A stretch of DNA of 64,000 nucleotides from Ignavibacteria bacterium (GCA_025612245.1 JAAXKQ010000001.1:1-64000); one strand, 5' to 3'; shown: positions 39,101 through 48,273, counted from the first letter of the stretch. The notes: a model not told the origin generated them from the letters alone. Translations and numbers: made by a program.

Positions 39101-39394
39101 ATGCCGTCCTGGAGCAGTAAAGATGAAAGAAAATTTCAGCACATAAAGGATAGTCAGGAAAAGCGCGGAACAAAGGAAAAAAGGGCTGAAGAAATTGCAG
39201 CAAGTACGGTTAATAAGTCAAGGCGTCTTGAAGGCCGGACTCCGAACAAAAAAACTGAAGGAACGGGCAACCCGCGTCTCGACCTGCACAGCCGCACTAG
39301 AGATGAGCTGTATAACCGCGCAAAAAAGATGAATATCCGCGGCCGCAGCAAAATGTCAAAAGATGAACTGATTAAAGCAATAAGGAGTAAATAA
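39101..39394 (+). CDS. Small basic protein with Rho-N-like C-terminal motif
   Basis: 97-aa, highly charged protein. The N-terminal half is Lys/Glu-rich and likely flexible. The C-terminal 35 residues (RDELYNRAKKMNI, then MSKDELIKAI) resemble the short helix-extended-helix fold of Rho N-terminal/SAP-like domains, which bind nucleic acid. The start is set by a perfect AGGAGG six bases before ATG 39101; an upstream ATG at 39083 would place that site inside the coding region. Function is unknown; a nucleoid- or stress-associated role is only a guess. A hairpin terminator follows. Confidence 0.75.
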   Translation: MPSWSSKDERKFQHIKDSQEKRGTKEKRAEEIAASTVNKSRRLEGRTPNKKTEGTGNPRLDLHSRTRDELYNRAKKMNIRGRSKMSKDELIKAIRSK

Positions 39395-39407
39395 GACTGC
39401 AAAAAGA

Positions 39408-39437
39408 AAGCCGGCGTAAAACCGGCTTCCTTTGCTT
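39408..39437 (+). terminator. Intrinsic terminator
   Basis: AAGCCGG (39408–39414) pairs with CCGGCTT (39422–39428) around a 7-base loop, followed by a pyrimidine/T-rich run. It lies just downstream of the small Rho-N-like gene and may end the whole NRPS-side transcript. Confidence 0.7.
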
Positions 39438-39507
39438 CCAAAAATAAAACCAGTTCCAGCCCCGGAATGAGTGAAGAATAAGAATTGAAAAATGTACCAA
39501 ATTAAAT

Positions 39508-39536
39508 TTGACAATGCCTTTTTATGTGACTACAAT
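39508..39536 (+). promoter_or_regulatory. Sigma-70-like promoter for the T9SS-exported protein
   Basis: TTGACA (39508–39513), a 17-base spacer and TACAAT (39531–39536). The predicted start of transcription is near 39543, leaving about 85 bases before the ATG at 39628. Confidence 0.7.
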
Positions 39537-39627
39537 ATAACACACTGCTTTATAGTGAATTTGGATTGCGTCCTTATGCGGCTTGATTTTGACCCGATTT
39601 GTAACAATAAATATGTGAGGATGCGTT

Positions 39628-40740
39628 ATGAAAGGAAACCTGCTAAGTTTGGTGCTCTTCTTAAGCCTGGTTGCTTATTCGGCAACTTATTCACAGATAA
39701 CAATTACCAAAGATGACCTCGCCCGGTATTATGCAAAGGGACACGTAATAACAAGTTACATGCACACTACGGCCGTGGATGTCAACATTGGCAAGGAAGG
39801 AGGAGGAAACCTCTGGGACTTTTCATTCCTTGAGCCAAAGCTCGTCAGTTCAACCATGACAGTCCAGGAGCCTTCTTCGACGCCATTTTTGAAGGATTTC
39901 CCCGGGGCAAACCTGGCGTTCTATGTCACTTCTTTCGGGGAGGAAAATGATTCCGAGTTCTTTTATCCCGACGTCTGGCTTTACAACGCTCTGGGTGATA
40001 ACCTTGTCACACTGGGAAACGGCGGCAGGGGTAATGTGATGGGAATGGACGTAGTCAGCCTGACTTACAACAAGCCATCTTATATCTTTATGAAACTTCC
40101 TGCCGCATACGGTCAGTCCTGGACTCAGAAGTATACCGACAGCACGGTAAGCAAAATGGGCGGAATTACTTCGTATACTACCGGGAGTTCAACGGTTAAT
40201 ACTTCCGTAGACGCCTACGGGACGATGAAGATGCCAGGAGGCTACAGCGTAGAGGCCATAAGAATTAAAAGAGATATTGAAGGCTACCTGAAATCGCAGT
40301 ACGGACAGGACTCGAGAAGAATTGTAAAGGAATACGTCTTCCAGGGAAAGAACGGGGATATGGTCAACGTTTCTGCCTCTGACCTGACGCCTCCGCCCGG
40401 AGGGATTCTAAGAACAGGGGATATTGTCTGGACACAAAGCAAGGCAACCGATGTAGATGAAAAGATTCCGTTAGCAAATGAATTTTCTTTGAGTAGGAAC
40501 TACCCTAACCCTTTCAATCCGGAAACAATACTGGAATACTCGCTTCCCGAGGAGGCTTTTGTGGATATAAAGGTGTATGATGCCCTGGGAAAGGAGGTCT
40601 CGCGGCTTGTCAGCAAAACTGAAAAGCCTGGTTTTTATAAAGTCAGCTTCAATGGGAGTGCTCTGTCCAGTGGAGTTTATATACTGCTGATGAAAGCCGG
40701 AGACTTCAGCGCCATCCGCAAAATGACACTCATCAAATAA
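39628..40740 (+). CDS. Secreted protein with T9SS type A sorting domain
   Basis: 370 aa. Residues 1–22 form a Sec signal peptide (hydrophobic core LLSLVLFLSLVAYS). The middle part, about 23–280, is a beta-rich domain I do not recognise. The last 80 or so residues are a type IX secretion sorting domain: NYPNPFNPET, then DIKVYDALGKEVSRLV, GFYKVSFNG, SSGVYILLMKAG and a basic end (KMTLIK). Such domains direct export through the outer membrane and surface attachment or release in Bacteroidota and Ignavibacteria. GAGGA lies six bases before the ATG. It has its own promoter and terminator, so it is a single-gene unit and not part of the NRPS operon. Confidence 0.88.
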   Translation: MKGNLLSLVLFLSLVAYSATYSQITITKDDLARYYAKGHVITSYMHTTAVDVNIGKEGGGNLWDFSFLEPKLVSSTMTVQEPSSTPFLKDFPGANLAFYVTSFGEENDSEFFYPDVWLYNALGDNLVTLGNGGRGNVMGMDVVSLTYNKPSYIFMKLPAAYGQSWTQKYTDSTVSKMGGITSYTTGSSTVNTSVDAYGTMKMPGGYSVEAIRIKRDIEGYLKSQYGQDSRRIVKEYVFQGKNGDMVNVSASDLTPPPGGILRTGDIVWTQSKATDVDEKIPLANEFSLSRNYPNPFNPETILEYSLPEEAFVDIKVYDALGKEVSRLVSKTEKPGFYKVSFNGSALSSGVYILLMKAGDFSAIRKMTLIK

Positions 40741-40753
40741 AATATTTAATTAA

Positions 40754-40793
40754 ATGCGCTGCAATGGGTGCGCCCCGGGCAGCGCATATTTTT
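40754..40793 (+). terminator. Intrinsic terminator
   Basis: ATGCGCTGC (40754–40762) pairs perfectly with GCAGCGCAT (40779–40787), followed by ATTTTT. It sits 14 bases after the stop of the T9SS-exported protein. Confidence 0.88.
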
Positions 40794-40795
40794 CC

Positions 40796-41142
40796 CCCTT
40801 CATGCCGCCACGACTGCAATAATCCTTAAGGAGCTTGGTCTATTCTGTAAGGCATTATTGTGACACCGGTCAAAGTATTTTTTCTAAAGGAGCCAAGTGA
40901 CAAAACGGCTTTGTTTTGGACCTTGTTTTGTTTAAATCATATTATGTGTCTGCAAAAATGTAAATGCCGATAAAAATTGCCGAGCTTATCCAGGCCTTAC
41001 TTACATTTTTTGCTGTAAGGCTCTACCCCCTCGGGGTAGTAAAGTTTTTTGAAATGCAAGTGGCTACCGGAGAAGTTTCCAGTCCTTTCTTTTTGAAATA
41101 ACTCATTGTTTTGAAATATATTTCATAAAATTTGGAAGGCCT
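40796..41142. other. Non-coding leader region with hairpins
   Basis: About 350 bases without a credible gene before the Ig-repeat protein. It holds two adjacent inverted repeats: CCTTAC/GTAAGG (about 40994–41020), then CTACCCC/GGGGTAG (41023–41029 with 41033–41039, 3-base loop). The second is followed by TAAAG and six T. The second hairpin could be a terminator or attenuator in the leader of the next gene. No known riboswitch was recognised. Confidence 0.45.
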
Positions 41143-44100
41143 ATGAAAAAAGCATTGGTACAATTTGCTATTATAACAGGGTTGCTGCTTAATCTTTTAT
41201 CCGTAGCTATTTATGCAAAAAGCACACTTACTTTAGCTCATCCTTCCGCCGGGGGATTTTTCCCCGGTGAAAACCCGGCTATGAGTGACAGAGTGACTGT
41301 AATTAAAAGTTCAGTTCAGGAGGAAAGTTCCGCCGGAACTCTCCTGTCCGGAGGAGCCCTCTTTCCGGATACAGATTCGCGCGCTGACACGTTGCTTAGC
41401 GCGGATACTTCTGAAGCCGATCCCCCGATCCGGAAAAGCGGGAGTCAGGCATCTCTTTTTGCCAGCAATACCTGGATTGAGGTTTCTGCTGTGTCAGGAC
41501 CTTATACCGGAACAGTAAATTTGTCGGCTACTCTTAGAAAGCTGATCCCCCCGACCTCCACAATAAGCGGCAGGCTGATAAGCTTCACGCTGGATGGCCG
41601 GGCAGTCGGCAGTGCAACAACTGATAAAAATGGTGTTGCCAGGATTTCTGATGTCCGTTTGCCGGAGGATCTTAACATCGGACTCCACCTGGGCGCCATA
41701 CAGGCCGATTTTGCCGGAGATGCCGATTATAAGAAAAGTTCAGGCTCCGGACTTTTGACGATAACCTATGCGCCTACGACACTTACTGTAGATGATGTAA
41801 ATGCTCCCTATGGAAGTACAGTACCCATCAGAGCCAGGCTTATATCTTCATTAAACGGTGCGGGGCTTGCGGACAGGGTGGTTACTGTCCTGGTTAATAA
41901 TTTAATCAGGGGCATGGCTGTAACGGATGCAAACGGAATAGCAAGCCTGGATGTCGACCTGGGCAAAATGGAGATGGGAACCTACCCGATTTTAGTGACT
42001 TTCCTTCAGGTGGTGGGGAATTATTCTCCCAATACGGCGTCTGCCACGCTGAAGGTTCTGGAAATTCCGACAAGCCTGGTCCTAAGCAGTTCAAAGGGTA
42101 CTTACGGCGACTCCGCCAGGCTTGAGGCTACCCTTACTTCCTCTGGCCTCCCGCTGAAAGACAAGACGATCAATTTTACTGTAAACGGAAACCCTGCCGG
42201 ATCGGTAAAGACGTCTTCCGACGGCAGTGCCTCTCTTAAGTTCAGCCTTTCCGGATTAAATGCAGGCTTATATACTGGCGCTATAAAGGCGGAGTTTACT
42301 GCGGCAGGGAACTATGGGGCAAGTTCTGCTACAGGCGACCTTACGGTTGATCCGGCACCGACTTCAATAATTGTGTCTGATGCAGCGGGAACATACGCTG
42401 GCAAAGTCAGCCTCAGTGCTGCAATTACTACATCGCCGGGCATTCCATTGGAAGGAGTGGCAATTTATTTTAAGCTTAATGGCGAGGAAAAAGGCAGCGC
42501 CATTACCGGTGTTAACGGAGTGGCGGTTTTACCCGAAGTCAGTTTAGCAGGTATTTCCGTAGGGAAATATGACTCCGGTATAGAGGCTTACTTTTCTCCC
42601 TCGGGCGGCAATTATGCCCCTTCTTCCGGAAAAGGCCGCCTCGAAGTCAGCCTGGTGCCAACGAGTATTTCGATAAAGAAAATTACAGCAACCTTTGGCA
42701 GCAAAGCGGATCTGGAAGCAACCCTTACCTGCTATGGCGTTCCACTTGGTGGCAAGCCCGTGGAATTTATGGTTAACGGCATCGCTGTTGGAAGCGCGGT
42801 AACGGATGCCAATGGCCTGGCAGTCAAGAGCTGTATCGATCTGACCGGAATCAGTGCAGGCCTTCATACCGATTGCATAAGCGCAAGTTTCCTGGAGGCT
42901 GAGCCTTATAAAGGCTGCAGCTGCAAGGCAGACCTCGAAATAACCAAAGCATCTACTTCAATTTCACTCCTGCACTCACAGGTGCAATATTCCGATGAGG
43001 CTTCGCTTATTGCCACTGTTACTTCCGGGGCACAGGAAAACCTTAACAAATCCGGCGGCAGCGTGGAATTTAAGTATCAGCTTGGTAACGGACCAGTGCA
43101 TAAGCTGGAAACTGTTTGTGCTTCAGGCGTTGTTAATGGCAAGCTGACTTTCAGCTATAAATTCCTCTGCAACCTTGATCCCGACAGCTATAAAATATTT
43201 GCCTTCTTCAGGCCCAATGACCAGGAAAATTTCACCGGCTCGTGCAATCCTGCCCCATATGGGCCCCTGATGGTGGAGCCCGAGGATGCCATTGCTGAAT
43301 TTTCAGGAGAACAGTACTTTTCCGCATCCTCTTCCGGCAGCGCTTCTGTTATCATGTCTTCTGCAATAATGGATACTGCAGATTCATTCCGCGGAGACAT
43401 TACAAAGGCAAGGGTTGAATTTCGGGAGGCAGCATTGGGGTCCTTATACAATGACTGGATCATTCAGGCTACAAATCTTCCCGTAAATTTAATTAATGCG
43501 TCTGACATGACAAATGGAAACTCAACCTCGCAACCCTACTGCAGGGATCTGAGCCAGTCCGAGATGAGCACCTCCGGCGTCAGTTTTGATGTTTATACAA
43601 AAGTCAGGGGCTATTACACGAAGTTGAGCGGTCCGTTGCTTGTTACCATAGGCATGCCCGGTGATGATGTTGTCTCGGGCGGAGGCTTTATTGTCCCGAA
43701 ATCACCAGCAGGGAAGTACCGCGCTAAGTCGGGCGCCAGGACGGATTTCGGCTTCACGATGAGGTATGACCAGTCGTGTAAAAATGCCCCGGGACAGGCT
43801 AGCATAATAATCAGAAGCGAGGATGGCAGGATATACCAGGCTAATAGCAGAACAATCAGTTCGCTTTCTGCCTATACGATAGATAATATGCCCGGAAAAG
43901 CTGCCGGCTTTACTGCCGTGGCAGACCTGATTGACGTTACGGATCCTTTTAATCAGTTTACTTTGTCTAGCGGGCTTTCCCTTGCAATTGAAATGTATGA
44001 CGACGCTAAAGATCATCAGACGGATGCTATTGCAATTACACTTAAAGGGTCCGGTGATACAGAGCTGCTATATTCAAATAACTGGGACGGCTCCAAGACA

Positions 44101-44487
44101 GCCCTGCAAACCTTCGACAAACAAAAAGGCCTTGGGACCATTAAGGTATTGGGCTCATCGGTAATTTCAGCTGTGGAGAAGGATAAGCTTATTCCCAAGG
44201 AGTATGCTCTTTTCCAGAATTATCCTAACCCGTTTAACCCGAGTACTACAATACAGTATGATTTACCCGAGAACAGCCGTGTCAAAATTGCGGTTTATGA
44301 CGTGCTGGGTAAGGAAATCTCTCAGATTGTCAACGGTGAAGTTCCGGCCGGAAGGCACCAGGCCGTATGGAATTCACAGGAGCATGGTTCTTTTGCCTCC
44401 GGGATCTACATCATACGCATAGCTGCCGAATCCCTGAGCAGTAAAAGAAGCTTGATTTCTGCAAAGAAAATGCTGTTGATAAAGTAA
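41143..44487 (+). CDS. Large secreted Ig-repeat protein with T9SS sorting domain
   Basis: 1114 aa. Signal peptide about residues 1–25. A Ser-rich stretch follows to about 105. Then come six Ig-like repeats of about 95–110 residues starting near 107, 208, 307, 404, 503 and 602. Each reads roughly PTS-I, TYG, L-ATL-S-G-PL, V-F-VNG, GSA-TDANG-A, L-G, G-Y, I-A-F, and the later ones are more diverged. A beta-rich region runs to about 1010. The last 90 residues form a type IX sorting domain (NYPNPFNPST, YDVLGKEISQIV, SGIYIIRI). It probably forms an extended, exported cell-surface or adhesin-like fibre. Repeats 5 and 6 contain several Cys (CSCK, CNL, SCNP), possibly disulfides. GGAAGG precedes the ATG by four bases. 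Confidence 0.88.
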   Translation: MKKALVQFAIITGLLLNLLSVAIYAKSTLTLAHPSAGGFFPGENPAMSDRVTVIKSSVQEESSAGTLLSGGALFPDTDSRADTLLSADTSEADPPIRKSGSQASLFASNTWIEVSAVSGPYTGTVNLSATLRKLIPPTSTISGRLISFTLDGRAVGSATTDKNGVARISDVRLPEDLNIGLHLGAIQADFAGDADYKKSSGSGLLTITYAPTTLTVDDVNAPYGSTVPIRARLISSLNGAGLADRVVTVLVNNLIRGMAVTDANGIASLDVDLGKMEMGTYPILVTFLQVVGNYSPNTASATLKVLEIPTSLVLSSSKGTYGDSARLEATLTSSGLPLKDKTINFTVNGNPAGSVKTSSDGSASLKFSLSGLNAGLYTGAIKAEFTAAGNYGASSATGDLTVDPAPTSIIVSDAAGTYAGKVSLSAAITTSPGIPLEGVAIYFKLNGEEKGSAITGVNGVAVLPEVSLAGISVGKYDSGIEAYFSPSGGNYAPSSGKGRLEVSLVPTSISIKKITATFGSKADLEATLTCYGVPLGGKPVEFMVNGIAVGSAVTDANGLAVKSCIDLTGISAGLHTDCISASFLEAEPYKGCSCKADLEITKASTSISLLHSQVQYSDEASLIATVTSGAQENLNKSGGSVEFKYQLGNGPVHKLETVCASGVVNGKLTFSYKFLCNLDPDSYKIFAFFRPNDQENFTGSCNPAPYGPLMVEPEDAIAEFSGEQYFSASSSGSASVIMSSAIMDTADSFRGDITKARVEFREAALGSLYNDWIIQATNLPVNLINASDMTNGNSTSQPYCRDLSQSEMSTSGVSFDVYTKVRGYYTKLSGPLLVTIGMPGDDVVSGGGFIVPKSPAGKYRAKSGARTDFGFTMRYDQSCKNAPGQASIIIRSEDGRIYQANSRTISSLSAYTIDNMPGKAAGFTAVADLIDVTDPFNQFTLSSGLSLAIEMYDDAKDHQTDAIAITLKGSGDTELLYSNNWDGSKTALQTFDKQKGLGTIKVLGSSVISAVEKDKLIPKEYALFQNYPNPFNPSTTIQYDLPENSRVKIAVYDVLGKEISQIVNGEVPAGRHQAVWNSQEHGSFASGIYIIRIAAESLSSKRSLISAKKMLLIK

Positions 44488-44512
44488 AATTAGATGGCTT
44501 GGTCTGATTAAT

Positions 44513-44558
44513 AGGTGAGGCAAGGAAATCTGCTAAAAAATGAAAACCTGCCTCACCT
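44513..44558. repeat. Inverted repeat after the Ig-repeat gene
   Basis: AGGTGAGGCA (44513–44522) and TGCCTCACCT (44549–44558) are a perfect 10-bp inverted repeat around 26 bases. No T-run follows, so it is not a standard terminator. A second, 8-bp inverted repeat, AACTGTGC/GCACAGTT, lies at 44615–44622 and 44662–44669. The rest of the 317-base gap (44488–44804) shows only the promoter at 44708. Confidence 0.55.
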
Positions 44559-44707
44559 AAAACTTCCGGAAGAAATGCTATTGAACCATTCTTAAGTATG
44601 CTTATCTTGTTTTTAACTGTGCCATTTCGCCACGCCCCGAGAAGGAACTTTTAATAATTTAGCACAGTTCTCAGATGAATGACCATGTAAAAGGAGCTAA
44701 GGAGAAA

Positions 44708-44736
44708 TTGACCCTATTCCCTTTTTGCCCGATAAT
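44708..44736 (+). promoter_or_regulatory. Sigma-70-like promoter
   Basis: TTGACC (44708–44713), a 17-base spacer and GATAAT (44731–44736), placed about 70 bases before the start of the next gene. Confidence 0.65.
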
Positions 44737-44804
44737 GCTTTGGTCTAAAATTGCCTCTGGAAAAATAAGACAAAATATCTAAATTACTAGGAGATTAAGC
44801 AGGA

Positions 44805-45530
44805 ATGCGCAGAATGGATAAGCTAACAATAAATACGTTTATTGCCGCAATTGACGACCTGGAATCGGGCCAGTACAAGGTGCTCAGTGTGCTCAAAGGC
44901 TACAAAGATCAGCTGCGCCAGCACAAGATTTACCCGGTTTTAACAGATCTTGTTGAGCTGATGAACCTCCTGGAGGAGCTATCCAACAAGAAGAACCGTT
45001 TCCAGAGCATATTTCCGAAGAAAATTGAAAAGATCGACCTGAAAAACAAGAAGATAATCTACAGCAACGAGGAAATTTCCGATGCCGAAGTGGAAAAGCT
45101 TTTTGAGTTTATTTACTGGGCTCATCCGGAAATTACCGAGGCGTTAAATGAAGCGAGGGCGATTCTGGATTTTGTAAAGCAAAACCTCAGGGTTGAGGAA
45201 ATAGGGATTGTGCCAATTTATAGAAACGAAGGCTACTTTTTTGTTCCTGATAACAGGCAGGAGCAGGAGCAGGTCTACAGGTTTGAAATGTCGTTTCTTC
45301 CTACGGGTAACGTATCCTTTAACGTAATGAAGACTAACCTCGTTGAAACGCTGCGTAATTCTGAGCGTTCGGAAAAGGAATTTGCCGAGTTTAAGCTGGA
45401 TTTGATAAAAAGGCATCCTGAAATGCCGAACCCGGCTACCTTCAGGTGCCAGACGGATCTGGATTTCCCGTTTGCCGAGACGATCTTCCCGGTTGCAAAA
45501 AGCATTCTGGCTTCCAAACTGGCTGCCTGA
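44805..45530 (+). CDS. Conserved-looking hypothetical cytoplasmic protein
   Basis: 241 aa, not recognised. It lacks a signal peptide and membrane segments. The N-terminal 90 residues are predicted helical and rich in Leu, Lys and Glu (YKDQLRQHKIYPVLTDLVEL). The middle contains an alternating stretch (EEIGIVPIYRNEGYFFVP) that looks like beta strands. The C-terminal part includes RHPEMPNPATFRCQTDLDFP. A second ATG at 44814 has AGGA nine bases upstream, while 44805 has AGGAG eleven bases upstream, so either start is possible. A good promoter precedes it and it is convergent with the M23 peptidase gene. No function is proposed. Confidence 0.75.
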   Translation: MRRMDKLTINTFIAAIDDLESGQYKVLSVLKGYKDQLRQHKIYPVLTDLVELMNLLEELSNKKNRFQSIFPKKIEKIDLKNKKIIYSNEEISDAEVEKLFEFIYWAHPEITEALNEARAILDFVKQNLRVEEIGIVPIYRNEGYFFVPDNRQEQEQVYRFEMSFLPTGNVSFNVMKTNLVETLRNSERSEKEFAEFKLDLIKRHPEMPNPATFRCQTDLDFPFAETIFPVAKSILASKLAA

Positions 45531-45577
45531 AAAAAAATCTTCATCGATTTAGGTGGAAAATGCTTTTAATAAAATGG

Positions 45578-46900
45578 CTACTTGGCTATCCAGCCGTATC
45601 CATTTTTGTATCCAACCAGGTAATATTCGTTAAATTCACCGTACAAAGGCAGGTCAGTATCTTTGGAAAGTGAGGCAATTCTAAGGGCCTTAACTTCCGG
45701 CAGGTCCACAATTTCCTGCTCTTTCCTGAAGTTTTTCCTTAAAATTGGCTTTTCAATTTTCTCCACTACGGCATTCGAAACAAAGCCGGTCCTTCCGTCC
45801 GGAAGCTCTACCCTGTAGGAGTTTTTGCTCGCGGCATAAACCGTCAGAACAGAGTTTCGCTCGAGCGGCATAATAATTTTGCCTCCTTTTTCCATGGAAT
45901 GCCTGAGGACGGCTTTCTTCGACTGTAACCTGACAAATTCTCCCACCACCGCAGAGGTGCTCATTTCCGGGTCTGCAGGTGCTTTCTGAAGGTTAAAGAT
46001 AAAAGGGTAAGGGTCGATTGCGCCGTGTCCCGAGGCATAAATTCCAAAATGCAGGTGTGAAGGGGTAAAACGGGCATTGCCCGTATTTCCGACCAGTCCA
46101 ATTACGTCACCTTCTTTTACGTATGTTCCTACGTTTACAAGCTGTGAATCCAGGTGTGCATAGTAAAAGCTCAGGTCCTTAAGGTTGCTGATGAGTACAA
46201 TTTTTCCACCCAGGCGGTCTTCTCCTGTTCTTATGACGAGCCCGCTGGAGGCAGAAAGGACGGGTGTATCCCGGCGTGCAAAAATATCTACTCCTTCGTG
46301 TCTTCGTTTTCCGCCGTCTCTTCCGTCGCCGAAAACGCTTCCAATGGCGCTGGCGTTTTTCCCTTTGACCGGGAAGTGGAGCGAAGGAGCAGTGGTAACA
46401 ACAAGCCTGTAGTACCCGCCTTTTAGGAGTTCGGGCTGAAGCCTGAGTAAGAAGGTTTGGTCCTTTTCAATTGAATGCTCAAAATGTATGAAGTTTCCCT
46501 CATCGGCAAAATCCACCCGTTCCGTCCTGCCCCCGTCAATGCTGAAGAGCTCGGCAAAGATGGAAAACCTTGCAAGAGTGTCTTTTTCCACGCTGACAAC
46601 GAGTTTTTCGCCTCTTTTGGCCTTAAAGCGGTAGCTTGCGGCCTGGGCCCTGTCTGAAAAAAAGTAGCCTTCTTCCTTGTAAGGGAGTAAAATTACAAGT
46701 GAATCCTTCAGAGCCCTGGCGCCGGCTTCAACCCAGGCGCGGCCCATTGCGGTTTCAAGGAGTCCTGCCTGCTTTATTTTTTGTTCATACTGGTCCCTCG
46801 GGCTTAAGCCCTTAAAGACCCTAGTAACTGTGCTGCATCCGGCAACAAGGGATAGGAGTAAGAAAAGATAGCTTAACTTTTTCATTTTACTTACGATCAT
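45578..46900 (-). CDS. M23-family peptidase lipoprotein with SH3-like C-terminus
   Basis: Probable envelope endopeptidase acting on peptidoglycan cross-links. 440 aa from the first ATG. The lipoprotein signal ends at LVAGC (Cys22). If translation begins at MKKLSYLF (46885), the signal is more typical. After a beta-rich region the LytM/M23 core carries HEGVD near residue 203 and HLHFG near 281, the zinc ligands of active enzymes. The last 100 residues contain two SH3-like segments (VYAASKNSYRVELPDGRTG; LYGEFNEYYLVGYKNGYGW) that may bind the wall. All core ligands are present, so it should be catalytic and not a degenerate EnvC/NlpD-type activator. It is divergent from rpoD. Confidence 0.88.
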   Translation of the reverse strand: MIVSKMKKLSYLFLLLSLVAGCSTVTRVFKGLSPRDQYEQKIKQAGLLETAMGRAWVEAGARALKDSLVILLPYKEEGYFFSDRAQAASYRFKAKRGEKLVVSVEKDTLARFSIFAELFSIDGGRTERVDFADEGNFIHFEHSIEKDQTFLLRLQPELLKGGYYRLVVTTAPSLHFPVKGKNASAIGSVFGDGRDGGKRRHEGVDIFARRDTPVLSASSGLVIRTGEDRLGGKIVLISNLKDLSFYYAHLDSQLVNVGTYVKEGDVIGLVGNTGNARFTPSHLHFGIYASGHGAIDPYPFIFNLQKAPADPEMSTSAVVGEFVRLQSKKAVLRHSMEKGGKIIMPLERNSVLTVYAASKNSYRVELPDGRTGFVSNAVVEKIEKPILRKNFRKEQEIVDLPEVKALRIASLSKDTDLPLYGEFNEYYLVGYKNGYGWIAK

Positions 46901-47300
46901 AACATAGATAAGGTGAGATAAATATTAAAACCTTGATTTCAAAGAATAATTATGCAAATATAAATTCAGTGTCCTTACAAAAATTCCGGAAATAAAGTTC
47001 CGGAACTATAATTCCGGAAAATGAATTTGTTCTTATATCAGGCAGCAAAATGGTAAAATCCATTGTCAATCTCAAGGATGTACTTTTTTGTCATTGCAAA
47101 ATGAAACTAATTAGAGTCCAAAATTGTATTATTAATATCGAATAAATCTCTGAAAACCGGGAACAAAGCCGTAAATGAGTTGTTTTATGGCTGAAAAGGT
47201 TGATTTTTGCCGGAAAAAGTGTTATTTAGTGAATTTGATATTTTGGATTATGAAGATTTATTGTATTTAGAATGGAAATAATATCAGGAGTTAAGGTCTA
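46901..47300. other. Divergent intergenic region between M23 lipoprotein and rpoD
   Basis: 400 AT-rich bases with no gene. It must contain promoters for both flanking genes. No consensus pair stands out by eye. The notable content is the triple TTCCGGAA array at 46984–47019. Confidence 0.6.
46984..47019. promoter_or_regulatory. Three phased TTCCGGAA palindromes (possible operator)
   Basis: Perfect 8-bp palindromes TTCCGGAA occur at 46984–46991, 46998–47005 and 47012–47019. Starts are exactly 14 bp apart, with six-base spacers of different sequence. The sites lie about 90 bases from the M23 start and 280 from rpoD. Conserved sites with non-conserved spacers suggest binding of a dimeric regulator. 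The regulator is unknown. Confidence 0.55.
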
Positions 47301-48161
47301 TTGAAGATAACAAAGCAATTTACTAACAGGGAAAGTCAGTCTCTCGATAAGTATTTACAGGAAATTGGGAAAGTAGAACTTTTAACCGCGGATCAGGAAA
47401 TTGAGTTAGCCCGAAGGATCAGGAATGGAGATCAGGTCGCTCTTGAGACTTTAACAAAAGCCAACCTCAGGTTTGTTGTCAGTGTGGCAAAACAGTATCA
47501 GAACCAGGGTTTGTCTTTGGGAGATTTAATTAACGAAGGCAATCTGGGTCTAATCAAAGCCGCAAAGAGGTTTGATGAGACGAAAGGTTTTAAGTTTATT
47601 TCTTATGCAGTATGGTGGATCAGGCAGTCAATCCTTCAGGCAATTGGCGAGCATTCGCGTATAGTGCGCTTGCCGCTTAACAGGGTGGGCGTTCTTAATA
47701 AAATTGGTAAAGCATATAATTCACTGGAGCAGGAATATGAAAGACAGCCCAGTGCAGATGAATTGGCAAAAGAACTGGATATGGATGTAAGTGAAGTTAC
47801 CTATGCTTTGGAAATAGCCGGGCGTCACGTTTCTATGGATGCTCCTTTTTCACAGGGAGAAGATAACAGCAACAATCTCCTTGATGTTATACCTAACGAA
47901 CAGGAGGCTGCACCGGATACCAGTTTAATGAGCGAGTCACTGAAAAGCGAAATTGAAAGTGCACTTTCCACGCTGACTGAAAGAGAGGCTATAGTAATCA
48001 GGTATTACTTCGGTCTTGATACTGAAAACTCACTTACTCTCGAAGAGCTGGGCGAAAAGCTGAACCTGACCAGGGAAAGAGTTCGCCAGATCAAGGAAAA
48101 AGCACTTCGCAGACTGAGACATGCTTCCCGCAGCAAAAATCTTATGGTCTATTTAGGCTAA
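47301..48161 (+). CDS. rpoD: RNA polymerase principal sigma factor RpoD (Bacteroidota-type)
   Basis: Sigma-70 family factor of 286 aa that directs RNA polymerase to housekeeping promoters. It has region 1.2 ([15 protein letters not shown]), region 2 ([48 protein letters not shown]), region 3, and region 4 with helix-turn-helix ([30 protein letters not shown]). The long non-conserved region and region 1.1 of proteobacterial RpoD are absent, as is normal in this phylum. The start is TTG at 47301, with AGGAG ten bases and AAGG four bases upstream; no ATG upstream fits. A strong terminator follows. The gene stands alone. Confidence 0.95.
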   Translation: MKITKQFTNRESQSLDKYLQEIGKVELLTADQEIELARRIRNGDQVALETLTKANLRFVVSVAKQYQNQGLSLGDLINEGNLGLIKAAKRFDETKGFKFISYAVWWIRQSILQAIGEHSRIVRLPLNRVGVLNKIGKAYNSLEQEYERQPSADELAKELDMDVSEVTYALEIAGRHVSMDAPFSQGEDNSNNLLDVIPNEQEAAPDTSLMSESLKSEIESALSTLTEREAIVIRYYFGLDTENSLTLEELGEKLNLTRERVRQIKEKALRRLRHASRSKNLMVYLG

Positions 48162-48196
48162 AGAAAAGATTTCTGCTTTAACATAATATTCGCGAT

Positions 48197-48230
48197 AAAC
48201 CGTCTTTTTCACCAAAAAGACGGTTTTTTT
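48197..48230 (+). terminator. Strong intrinsic terminator of rpoD
   Basis: AAACCGTCTTTTT (48197–48209) pairs with AAAAAGACGGTTT (48214–48226) around a four-base loop, and the T-run continues to 48230. Its A-rich left arm could also serve the opposite strand, where the permease gene ends at 48274. Confidence 0.92.
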
Positions 48231-48273
48231 GTAAAAGTGTACCTCAATTATCATTTTTATACAGACAGAATGC

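Noticed and set aside
39492-39716. 74-codon open frame before the T9SS protein
   Set aside because: It spans the promoter at 39508 and overlaps the signal peptide of the real gene in another frame; no ribosome site.
40861-40872. TGAC/GTCA inverted repeat as an operator
   Set aside because: Only four bases per arm; expected by chance in a gap of this size.
46154-46657. Plus-strand open frames opposite the M23 peptidase
   Set aside because: The minus strand encodes a full M23 protein with all zinc ligands; the opposite frames lack any recognised feature.
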